Shown here: piece by piece, positions 1-5,134 of the stretch | Layout: the number at the start of each line of letters is the position of its first letter | Numbering within the stretch: position 1 is the first letter of the stretch | Assembly: GCA_020630455.1 (NCBI GenBank) | Contig: JAHDBK010000007.1 | Coordinates: 1-11,675, forward strand | Origin: Saprospiraceae bacterium | GTDB taxonomy: Bacteria; Bacteroidota; Bacteroidia; Chitinophagales; Saprospiraceae | DNA length: 11,675 nucleotides | Reading direction: 5' to 3' | The notes under the pieces: generated by a model | The model's input: the letters and a program-made list of their open reading frames with translations, nothing else | Database searches by the model: none | Told to the model about the DNA's origin: nothing | Translations under genes and position numbers: made by a program

Positions 1-217
1 AAACGAACTGTTACTTTTTAAGCAACTGTTACTTCTAACGCAACGCTTATTTGCATAAAAAAAGCCAAAAAGACACTTCTATTCTCAAAAAAGACACTTT
101 GACACAACAACAAGACAAACTATAACCATTTGATAATGAACAATTTAAACAAAAAACAAGACAGATAAGACAGATAAGACACTAAAATCGTAAAACTTTT
201 CATAATAAATATTTTTT
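1..217. other. Non-coding flank behind the integrase, with short direct repeats
   Basis: No convincing gene is visible here. The stretch holds three sets of short direct repeats: an 11-bp repeat AACTGTTACTT at 6-16 and 24-34 (period 18), a 12-bp repeat AAAAAGACACTT at 67-78 and 88-99 (period 21, two helical turns), and a tandem 9-bp AGACAGATA at 159-176. The plus strand at 2-58 is open up to a TAA and could be the last 18 codons of a gene entering from the left, but it coincides with the 18-bp repeat and cannot be judged. Repeats beside an integrase gene can be arm-type integrase-binding sites; that reading is inference. Confidence 0.5.
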
Positions 218-1354
218 TTAAATGTCTATATCTATATCATAGACTGCTTTATTAAAATTATCCATCGTTTTGAGATAGCGTTGTGTTGTTTCAAGTGAAG
301 CATGACGAAGCTGTTTCCTTACACTTTCAATATCCATTTTTGAAGCCATATAAATTGCTCCAGTATCTTTCCATGAATAAAAGTGTAATGACTTACCGTC
401 TTGGATTAAACCCTCACTCTCTAATTGATTGATAATTCTGCGGTGTATTGTAGTGAGTGTATTTCTACCTATAGTAGTACTACCGTCTTTACTTGCTCCA
501 TTAAAAAGATAATCATTTGGCGGCTTTTGTAGGAATTGATAATCATTTATTAATAGATTCGTCAATCCTCTTGGTATGGTAACAATATCTGCTTTTTTAT
601 TTTTAGTAGTGTTGCCTTCTAATCTGATGACTTCATTTCTCAAATCAAAGTGCTTATATTTCAGCCGTCTCAATTCCTCTTTTCTAAGGAAACAATGATA
701 CATTAATTTAATAGCTAGATATAGCACTCTATTATTATCCTTTACATAATTAGATATGATGCGTTTTTCATCCTCGCTCAATGGACGGCGGCGTTTTTGT
801 TCTTCACGCAGTTTCTTAATATTATTGAATGGATTATTACTAAGATACTCCTTCTGTACCAATTCAGAGAATAAAGAGCGTAGATGTGATGATGTACTAT
901 TGCGAGTTGTATTAGATATTTTTCTATCAATAATCATATAATCTAAAAAGTCAAGTGCATCAATTTTCTTTAAATCATCAATATACTCAATATTGGGTCT
1001 ATGCTTTGATAAATAAATTTTGAATTGCTTGATTGCGTAGGTATAAGATTTAATGGTCGATTGTCGTGCATTATGTTTCAAATTCAAAGACAAGTCTAAT
1101 CCATCATTGATAGTCATTCCTTTTTTTCGTCTATCAATACTTACAAATGGATAACCATTTGGCAAATAAATATCATTTAATTCGTGGATAAGTTGTAAGG
1201 CTCGTTTTTTTCGCTCTTTTAGACTTTTTATGCGATTAAGGTCATAAGTCTTGCGAAAACGCACACGCTCCCCTACTCTGTTGACTTGGTAAAATTCAAT
1301 ACACCAACGGTCGGCGTATTTACGCAAAATGGCGGGCAAAAATTTTTTTTCCAT
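218..1354 (-). CDS. Tyrosine recombinase / phage-type integrase
   Basis: Site-specific recombinase of the phage integrase family, expected to integrate and excise a mobile element by cutting DNA through a 3'-phosphotyrosine. The N-terminal part (about 1-75) resembles the arm-binding segment of Bacteroidota integrases, about 85-180 is the SAM-like core-binding domain, and about 190-365 is the catalytic domain. Visible active-site residues, numbered from the chosen start, are Arg224 (FLRKEELRRL), a lysine in TTKNKK (251-254), Lys329 in the box II segment YSWKDTGA where most relatives have Arg, His351 (LRHAS) and the nucleophile Tyr360 (RYLK). I chose the ATG at 1354 because it starts the domain-like sequence MEKKFLPAIL; an upstream ATG at 1387 would add 11 residues. 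The protein is full length at 378 residues with no frameshift. It reads away from the tRNA-Phe 3' end 94 bp upstream, so the element it serves should lie to the left. Confidence 0.93.
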   Translation of the reverse strand: MEKKFLPAILRKYADRWCIEFYQVNRVGERVRFRKTYDLNRIKSLKERKKRALQLIHELNDIYLPNGYPFVSIDRRKKGMTINDGLDLSLNLKHNARQSTIKSYTYAIKQFKIYLSKHRPNIEYIDDLKKIDALDFLDYMIIDRKISNTTRNSTSSHLRSLFSELVQKEYLSNNPFNNIKKLREEQKRRRPLSEDEKRIISNYVKDNNRVLYLAIKLMYHCFLRKEELRRLKYKHFDLRNEVIRLEGNTTKNKKADIVTIPRGLTNLLINDYQFLQKPPNDYLFNGASKDGSTTIGRNTLTTIHRRIINQLESEGLIQDGKSLHFYSWKDTGAIYMASKMDIESVRKQLRHASLETTQRYLKTMDNFNKAVYDIDIDI

Positions 1355-1405
1355 ATCTAATTCTTTACACCGTACACCTTTTGTCACAGTAAATAAAGAA
1401 AATAT

Positions 1406-1440
1406 GGTCGTAACTAATTGATTATCAAGGACTTACGCCC
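1406..1440. repeat. 35-bp imperfect dyad between tRNA-Phe and the integrase
   Basis: Arms GGTCGTAACT (1406-1415) and ACTTACGCCC (1431-1440) are inverted with 8 of 10 matches. They share their centre, base 1423, with the inner perfect palindrome TTGAT-T-ATCAA at 1418-1428. The dyad starts 9 bp past the tRNA 3' end and lies 51 bp upstream of the integrase ATG. It could be a core-type integrase site, an operator for int, or a weak hairpin; no T-tract follows directly on the minus strand, so an intrinsic terminator is less likely. Confidence 0.55.
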
Positions 1441-1448
1441 TTTTTTCG

Positions 1449-1521
1449 TGGTGATGGACGGAATTGAACCGCCGACACAAGGATTTTCAGTCCTTTGCTC
1501 TACCAACTGAGCTACATCACC
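1449..1521 (-). tRNA. tRNA-Phe (anticodon GAA)
   Basis: Read on the minus strand, the 73 bases fold as a complete cloverleaf. The acceptor stem is GGTGATG/CATCACC, the D-arm carries AGCTCAGTTGGTAGAGC, and the anticodon stem AAGGA/TCCTT closes the loop CTGAAAA with anticodon GAA. The T-arm contains GGTTCAATTCC, and the discriminator base is A, as expected for Phe. The CCA end is not fully encoded (the discriminator is followed by CG). A good Bacteroidota promoter precedes it. An integrase gene begins just downstream in the same direction, so the 3' half is the likely attachment site of the element. Confidence 0.97.
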
Positions 1522-1543
1522 TCCTGCTTATTAAAAGCGAATG

Positions 1544-1575
1544 CAAATGTATATTCTTTTTTTTAATCAAACAAA
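1544..1575 (-). promoter_or_regulatory. Promoter of tRNA-Phe
   Basis: On the minus strand TACATTTG (1544-1551) is an exact match to the Bacteroidota -7 element TAnnTTTG, with a TTTG -33 box at 1572-1575 and a 20-bp spacer. Transcription would start around 1537, leaving a leader of about 16 bases before the tRNA. Confidence 0.75.
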
Positions 1576-1642
1576 TACTTTAATCGATTTTTTTTATATT
1601 TTTTATAAGAATAGCATTTACTTTGCTTTTTTATTGTACAAA

Positions 1643-2107
1643 ATGATATATTTTTCAAACCATACAAGGCTGTTTTTAGTTCCCTTTTCATGCTTATTCG
1701 TAGTATTGGGTTCTGTTATTTGTCAAGGACAAAGTCCTTGTAAAAAAATGAAAAAAGGGCATTTTATCTTAGAAGCCTCTGAATATCAATATTATATCAA
1801 AAGAACTAAGAAATTACAATATGAGTATGCAATAGAGCAAGAATTATTTTCAATTATTGAAATTGAATGGATAGCTCCTTGTACTTTTTCGTTACAATGG
1901 AAAAAAGGCAATCTGAAGTCTAATATTGAAAAAAATGAAAACCTCGTCATACAAATCACTCGTATAGTAGGCCATCAATATTTTTATGAATTGAGTAATT
2001 TATCTGGTTTAATTAAAGAAAATAATCAAATGAGAAAAATTAGTAAAAAAGAAGGGAAAAAATATTGGAAACAATTAAAAAAAGAACTTAAGTCTTGGGA
2101 TAAGTAA
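1643..2107 (+). CDS. Small secreted protein of unknown function
   Basis: A 154-residue protein with an N-terminal hydrophobic segment (about 8-27, ending near VICQGQ) that reads as a signal peptide. The mature part is short, basic and rich in Lys, Tyr and Ile, and carries the pattern PCKKMKKGHF ... EIEWIAPCTFSLQW. This is reminiscent of a family of small exported Bacteroidota proteins with a conserved W-x3-C-x(2)-L element, often mislabelled in databases; I make that link from memory only. The frame stays open back to an ATG at 1541, but that extension runs across the tRNA-Phe promoter, so I chose the ATG at 1643 that puts the signal peptide at the N-terminus. The two cysteines (near Pro-Cys-Lys and Pro-Cys-Thr) could form a disulfide outside the cytoplasm. 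It is convergent with doxX, with a hairpin between them. No function can be assigned. Confidence 0.7.
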   Translation: MIYFSNHTRLFLVPFSCLFVVLGSVICQGQSPCKKMKKGHFILEASEYQYYIKRTKKLQYEYAIEQELFSIIEIEWIAPCTFSLQWKKGNLKSNIEKNENLVIQITRIVGHQYFYELSNLSGLIKENNQMRKISKKEGKKYWKQLKKELKSWDK

Positions 2108-2124
2108 GTAGAAAAACATAAGAT

Positions 2125-2178
2125 ATTAGATTTCTCGAAAAAATAAAGAAAATTATTTATCTTTTGAAGAAATCTAAT
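2125..2178. terminator. Bidirectional terminator hairpin between convergent genes
   Basis: A perfect 11-bp inverted repeat (ATTAGATTTCT at 2125-2135, AGAAATCTAAT at 2168-2178) encloses a partly paired AT-rich interior containing ATAAAGAAAATTATTTAT. It lies between the stop of the secreted protein (2107) and the stop of doxX (2190), which are convergent, and probably ends both transcripts. The interior is a degenerate copy of the palindrome seen at several other places in the window. Confidence 0.65.
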
Positions 2179-2189
2179 CTCCCAGAACA

Positions 2190-2564
2190 CTAATCAATCA
2201 TGTGTAGATATTTGTCCTTATTCTCAAATATAATCCATCCTAAGATGGCTATTAATACAACTGACATGGGTGTACCCGCAGGGTCATTGACCAAATGAAA
2301 CAATAAAATACCTACAATTACTGGAAACAGTACTATTGCTCCCAAGGCTCTAGTCTTCGGTAAAATTAATAAGATACCGCCTATTACTTCTGCAATACCC
2401 AATAATGGAATGACCCAGCCCGACTCTGCAAAAGCCATCATTAATTGTGTTCCTGCATCTGCCATTTCTGGTAAATCCATAAATTTCAAAAATTTATTGA
2501 GCCCTGTAACTGTCATTAATAGTCCCAATAATCCACTTAGTCCTAATAAAATTTTGTCTTTCAT
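2190..2564 (-). CDS. DoxX family integral membrane protein
   Basis: A small inner-membrane protein of 124 residues with four predicted transmembrane segments (about 5-21, 48-67, 72-91 and 99-114). The pattern LGLSGLLGLLMTVTGLNKFLKF followed by a glycine-rich second helix pair (GIAEVIGGILLILP) is typical of the DoxX/SURF4-like group. Members have been linked to quinone or thiol redox chemistry and oxidative stress, but no substrate can be read from this sequence. The start is taken at the ATG at 2564, giving the basic MKDK before the first helix; the upstream ATG at 2603 would add 13 unconvincing residues. It follows marR on the same strand, with a perfect 26-bp palindrome in the gap matching the repeat upstream of marR, so it is probably the target gene of that regulator. 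Confidence 0.87.
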   Translation of the reverse strand: MKDKILLGLSGLLGLLMTVTGLNKFLKFMDLPEMADAGTQLMMAFAESGWVIPLLGIAEVIGGILLILPKTRALGAIVLFPVIVGILLFHLVNDPAGTPMSVVLIAILGWIIFENKDKYLHMID

Positions 2565-2612
2565 CTTAAATAATTTTAAATGTGAATAATAGAGTATAAA
2601 CAAGCAAAAAAG

Positions 2613-2638
2613 AAAATAGTTGTACCTACAACTATTTT
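2613..2638. promoter_or_regulatory. Probable MarR operator in front of doxX (perfect 26-bp palindrome)
   Basis: Twelve-base arms AAAATAGTTGTA and TACAACTATTTT are separated by CC, a perfect dyad. It overlaps the marR stop codon (2637-2639) and sits about 50 bp before the doxX ATG. The half-site TACAACTATT recurs with the same 2-bp spacing upstream of marR. On the minus strand a T-rich run follows, so it could also act as a weak terminator behind marR; the 2-base loop and shared half-site favour a protein-binding site. Confidence 0.7.
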
Positions 2639-3092
2639 ATATGTTTCTTAACTTATCTAGGAGATTACTTAGAGTTTCTGCTTCGTCTTCACTTAAAGAA
2701 TTGAATTGAAGATGATATTCGTCTACTATTGTATCTAATGATTTAAGCAAATCCAGTCCATCTTGAGTAATTGAAATATCATAGGCTCGTCCGTCAGTTG
2801 GAGAACGTTCCACTTTTACTAATTTTTTTAATTTCAACCTTCTAATAATAAGGGTAATATTAGAATTAGGAGCAATCATTCTTTCCAGAATGTCTTTTTG
2901 ATTAGTCGATTTTGGGTATTTACCTCTTAAAATTCTCAATACATTATACTGCTCATGAGAGATTTTAAAAGGTTTTAGAATTTTACTTATTTTATTCGTA
3001 ATCCAATTAGCTGTAAATAAAATATTTAGATTGGATTTAACATTATTACTAGGAAATTCTTTTTGCTTCAGATGTTCACCAATGGTCTTCAT
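2637..3092 (-). CDS. MarR family transcriptional regulator
   Basis: A 151-residue winged-helix regulator expected to bind DNA as a dimer and to respond to a small ligand or oxidant. The winged helix spans about 43-110: helices around ISHEQYNVLRILRG, a recognition region near APNSNITLIIRRLKLKKL, and the wing RSPTDGRAYDISIT with the family's Asp and Arg (D100, R102). N- and C-terminal helices (about 16-40 and 112-150) would form the dimer interface. It has no cysteine, so thiol-based sensing of the OhrR or YodB type is unlikely. It is the first gene of a marR-doxX pair, and an imperfect copy of the same dyad found before doxX overlaps its own promoter, which suggests autorepression plus control of doxX. 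The ligand is unknown. Confidence 0.93.
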   Translation of the reverse strand: MKTIGEHLKQKEFPSNNVKSNLNILFTANWITNKISKILKPFKISHEQYNVLRILRGKYPKSTNQKDILERMIAPNSNITLIIRRLKLKKLVKVERSPTDGRAYDISITQDGLDLLKSLDTIVDEYHLQFNSLSEDEAETLSNLLDKLRNI

Positions 3093-3114
3093 TTAAATCG
3101 CCTTTTTACTTCTA

Positions 3115-3145
3115 CGAAAGTAAAAAAAAATGGTTATACATACAA
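3115..3145 (-). promoter_or_regulatory. Promoter of marR
   Basis: On the minus strand TACTTTCG (3115-3122) matches TAnnTTTG except at one base. A TTG at 3143-3145 lies 20 bp upstream as the -33 element. The -33 element falls inside the predicted MarR dyad at 3129-3150, a geometry suited to repression. Confidence 0.5.
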
Positions 3146-3150
3146 CTATT
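3129..3150. promoter_or_regulatory. Probable MarR operator in front of marR
   Basis: AATGGTTATA-CA-TACAACTATT is an imperfect dyad with 8 of 10 paired positions. Its right half is identical to the right half of the perfect palindrome before doxX, and the 2-bp spacer is the same. It covers the proposed -33 element and part of the spacer of the marR promoter. Confidence 0.68.
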
Positions 3151-3233
3151 TATTGATATTTATTTTTTGGACATTGGATAACTGAACTGTCAATTTTAAA
3201 CATTCTCTAACAATAAATAATAAAAAATCAGTG

Positions 3234-3241
3234 TATATTTG
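3234..3241 (+). promoter_or_regulatory. -7 promoter element, plus strand
   Basis: TATATTTG is an exact match to TAnnTTTG; no good -33 TTG is seen at the usual distance. A start near 3248 would give about 100 bases of leader before the small ORF at 3350, and the perfect palindrome at 3286-3317 would lie inside that leader. Confidence 0.45.
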
Positions 3242-3285
3242 TAGAATATATAAGTTATTAGACAATAAATTAAACATTTACAAAA

Positions 3286-3317
3286 TTAAATAATAAAGAA
3301 AATTCTTTATTATTTAA
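3286..3317. repeat. Perfect 32-bp AT-rich palindrome (copy of the recurring element)
   Basis: Fifteen-base arms (TTAAATAATAAAGAA at 3286-3300 and its exact complement at 3303-3317) are separated by AA. The core AATAAAGAAAATTCTTTATT is the same as in the other copies of this window. Unlike those copies it lies between two divergent genes with no known gene end nearby. Confidence 0.8.
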
Positions 3318-3349
3318 ATACAAGAGTATGTTTAAATTTTAATCAAAAG

Positions 3350-3496
3350 ATGCAAAGAGAAGCAAATAAAAAAATACCAGGCTCTACTATCCAAATTCCT
3401 TTTTCTGTTTGCACATTGTGTAATAAGGATAAGAAGAAAAAGTGTTGTAAAAAATACAAAAAGGGAAAACGCTGTAAAAAATGCCCAAAGAAATAA
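3350..3496 (+). CDS. Small Cys- and Lys-rich protein upstream of lolD (48 aa)
   Basis: A short reading frame, ATG at 3350 to TAA at 3496. The N-terminal half (MQREANKKIPGSTIQIPF) is ordinary. The C-terminal half carries Cys-x2-Cys (C21, C24), a Cys-Cys pair (C32, C33) and Cys-x2-Cys (C42, C45) embedded in lysines: SVCTLCNKDKKKKC, then KYKKGKRCKKCPKK. The spacing suggests a small zinc-binding or nucleic-acid-binding protein. Coding is supported by the patterned cysteines and by its position 23 bp before lolD in the same direction with no terminator between. I recall similar short CCxKYKKGKRCKKCP tails in other Bacteroidota, but cannot verify this here. Function unknown; because of its size, automated annotation may well have missed it. 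Confidence 0.72.
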   Translation: MQREANKKIPGSTIQIPFSVCTLCNKDKKKKCCKKYKKGKRCKKCPKK

Positions 3497-3519
3497 ATTA
3501 AAACATTACCTTCGTTTTT

Positions 3520-4179
3520 ATGATTATGATAGAAGGAAATAATATTCGAAAATCTTACGAACAATTAGAAGTGCTGAAAGGTGTAAATATTAAAATACAC
3601 CAAGGAGAAATTGTTTCTATTGTTGGAAAATCAGGAGCAGGCAAAAGTACTCTTTTACACATTTTGGGGACCTTGGATGCTTATGATAGTGGTTCATTAA
3701 TCATTAAAAACCAAGAAATTGCTCAATTGAATCATAGAGATTTATCTGCTTTTAGGAATCAAGAATTGGGTTTTGTTTTTCAATTTCATCATTTATTACC
3801 AGAATTTACGGCTGTAGAAAATGTTTGCTTACCTGCATTCATTGGCAAAAAAGACCAAAAAGAAACCATCAAAAAAGCAAAAGAACTCCTTGATTATTTA
3901 GGATTATCGGATAGATTTGAACATAAACCAACAGAGCTTTCAGGAGGGGAACAACAAAGAGTAGCCGTTGCAAGGGCTTTGATTAATAATCCAGCGGTAG
4001 TTTTTGCTGATGAACCTACTGGTAATCTAGACACGAGTACCTCCGAAGAACTTCACCAATTAATACATCAATTGCGTAAAGACATGAATCAAACTTTTGT
4101 CATTGTTACTCATAATCAAGAAATGGCAGGTTTAAGTGATAGGGTTTTGACAATGACCGATGGTGTGATTAGCCATTAG
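3520..4179 (+). CDS. lolD: LolD-type ABC transporter ATP-binding protein
   Basis: ATPase subunit of the MacB/LolD subfamily. In the Lol system it powers extraction of lipoproteins from the inner membrane by LolC/LolE-type permeases for delivery to the outer membrane. All nucleotide-binding motifs are intact: Walker A GKSGAGKST (36-44), Q-loop Gln88 in FVFQFHHLLPEFTAVEN, the LolD-like segment typical of the subfamily, signature LSGGEQQR (140-147), Walker B VVFADE with catalytic Glu165, D-loop GNLD, and switch His198 (VTHN). Length of 219 residues fits the family. Two ATGs lie close together (3520 and 3526); the first is used here. No permease gene is adjacent; a stand-alone lolD is common in this phylum. 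It lies between the small Cys-rich gene (23 bp gap) and the TPR gene (28 bp gap), so the three are probably co-transcribed. Confidence 0.9.
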   Translation: MIMIEGNNIRKSYEQLEVLKGVNIKIHQGEIVSIVGKSGAGKSTLLHILGTLDAYDSGSLIIKNQEIAQLNHRDLSAFRNQELGFVFQFHHLLPEFTAVENVCLPAFIGKKDQKETIKKAKELLDYLGLSDRFEHKPTELSGGEQQRVAVARALINNPAVVFADEPTGNLDTSTSEELHQLIHQLRKDMNQTFVIVTHNQEMAGLSDRVLTMTDGVISH

Positions 4180-4207
4180 AATTTAAAGTTTTTATAATTA
4201 ATTTAAA

Positions 4208-5026
4208 ATGAAACATATAGTATTATTCATATCAATATTATTTATGGCGTTCAGTATATTGGCACAGGACGAACACCAATCGCTTTTGGAAGGCAATAAA
4301 AACTATAGGAATGGTGATTATAATAAAGCACAAGAGGAATATATGAGGGCTTTAGAAAACAATCCCAATAGCGTAAAAGGACATTTTAATAAAGGAAATG
4401 CTATTTATAAAAATATTGAAAAAAGTAATTTAAGTCCAGAAGAATTTAAAGAACAATTAGATAAAGCGGCTTCTGATTATTTATCAGCTATTGAAAATGC
4501 AGATGACAAAAACACAAAATCTAAAGCTTATCACAACTTAGGAAATGTATATGTAGAACAAGAAAATTATAAAAAAGGTATTGAAGCCTATAAAAATGCT
4601 TTAAAATTGAATCCTAATGATATAGAAACTAAAAATAATCTATACTATACTCAAAGAAAGTTGAAGATGCAACAACAACAGCAACAACAACAGGAGGGCG
4701 ATAAAAACCAACAATCCGACCAACAAGAAGGAGAAGAAAAAGAAAACCAAAACCCACAAGAAGGAGAACCACAAGAAAACGACCAAAATCAACAATCTTC
4801 TGAAGAAAAAGATGAATCTCAAGAAAGCCAAGATGACCAACAAGAAGGAAATCAAGGAGAACAAAATCAAGATGAAGATTCTCAAACTCCATCAGAAGGC
4901 AGTAAAGAAATGTCTGAAGAAGAAGTAAAAAGACTCCTCAAAGTAATGGATGAAAAAGAAAAACAAGTCCAACAAAAACTCAGAAAAGAAAGCCGAAGCA
5001 AATACAAATCTGATAAAGATTGGTAA
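4208..5026 (+). CDS. TPR protein, BatC-like, with polyQ/acidic tail
   Basis: An exported protein of 272 residues. A signal peptide (1-19, cleavage near SILAQ-DE) is followed by tetratricopeptide repeats at about 23-56, 57-102 (with an inserted helix, ISKNLSPEEF-like segment) and 106-139 (AYHNLGNVYVEQENYKKGIEAY is the clearest). Residues 155-162 are eight consecutive glutamines, and about 155-233 is low-complexity Glu/Gln/Asp/Asn/Ser. The C-terminus has the charged helix EEVKRLLKVMDEKEKQVQQK and ends in DKDW. This order, TPRs then a Q/E-rich linker then a short helix ending in Asp-Trp, is that of BatC proteins from Bacteroidota Bat (aerotolerance) operons. The usual partners moxR, batA, batB and batD are not beside it, so the BatC label is by resemblance. 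It is probably a periplasmic scaffold, and likely co-transcribed with lolD. Confidence 0.82.
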   Translation: MKHIVLFISILFMAFSILAQDEHQSLLEGNKNYRNGDYNKAQEEYMRALENNPNSVKGHFNKGNAIYKNIEKSNLSPEEFKEQLDKAASDYLSAIENADDKNTKSKAYHNLGNVYVEQENYKKGIEAYKNALKLNPNDIETKNNLYYTQRKLKMQQQQQQQQEGDKNQQSDQQEGEEKENQNPQEGEPQENDQNQQSSEEKDESQESQDDQQEGNQGEQNQDEDSQTPSEGSKEMSEEEVKRLLKVMDEKEKQVQQKLRKESRSKYKSDKDW

Positions 5027-5041
5027 TCTTTTTGAGTATTA

Positions 5042-5075
5042 ATAGAGTGCAAATAAAAAAAACTCTTTATCTTTT
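5042..5075 (+). terminator. Probable terminator behind the TPR gene
   Basis: The inverted repeat AGAGT...ACTCT (about 5044-5048 and 5063-5067) is followed by TTATCTTTT. The segment 5052-5071 also matches 16 of 20 positions of the recurring palindrome core, in degenerate form. Its place 15 bases after the stop codon supports transcript termination. Confidence 0.45.
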
Positions 5076-5104
5076 CGTTATTTAATATTCCTTTTTTATA
5101 TTTG
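5074..5104 (+). promoter_or_regulatory. Promoter of the SH3b lipoprotein gene
   Basis: TATATTTG (5097-5104) exactly matches the -7 element TAnnTTTG, and a weaker TTCG at 5074-5077 lies 19 bp upstream in the -33 position. Transcription starting near 5111 would leave a leader of about 24 bases. Confidence 0.6.
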
Positions 5105-5134
5105 AAATATATTTAATTTATAACACATATTGTG

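Noticed and set aside
756..941. Plus-strand frame inside the integrase gene
   Set aside because: Wholly antisense to the conserved integrase catalytic region; no family resemblance.
1541..1642. Extension of the small secreted protein by 34 residues
   Set aside because: It would run through the -7 and -33 boxes of the tRNA-Phe promoter and bury the signal peptide inside the protein.
3343..3564. 73-codon minus-strand frame overlapping the small Cys-rich gene and the lolD start
   Set aside because: It is antisense to the Lys-rich small protein; the Phe/Leu-rich composition is a by-product. The plus-strand frame with patterned cysteines is the better gene.
4629..4892. Two overlapping hydrophobic minus-strand reading frames
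   Set aside because: They are the reverse complement of the Gln/Glu-rich tail of the TPR gene; GAA/CAA repeats read backwards as Leu/Phe/Val-rich frames. No plausible start context.
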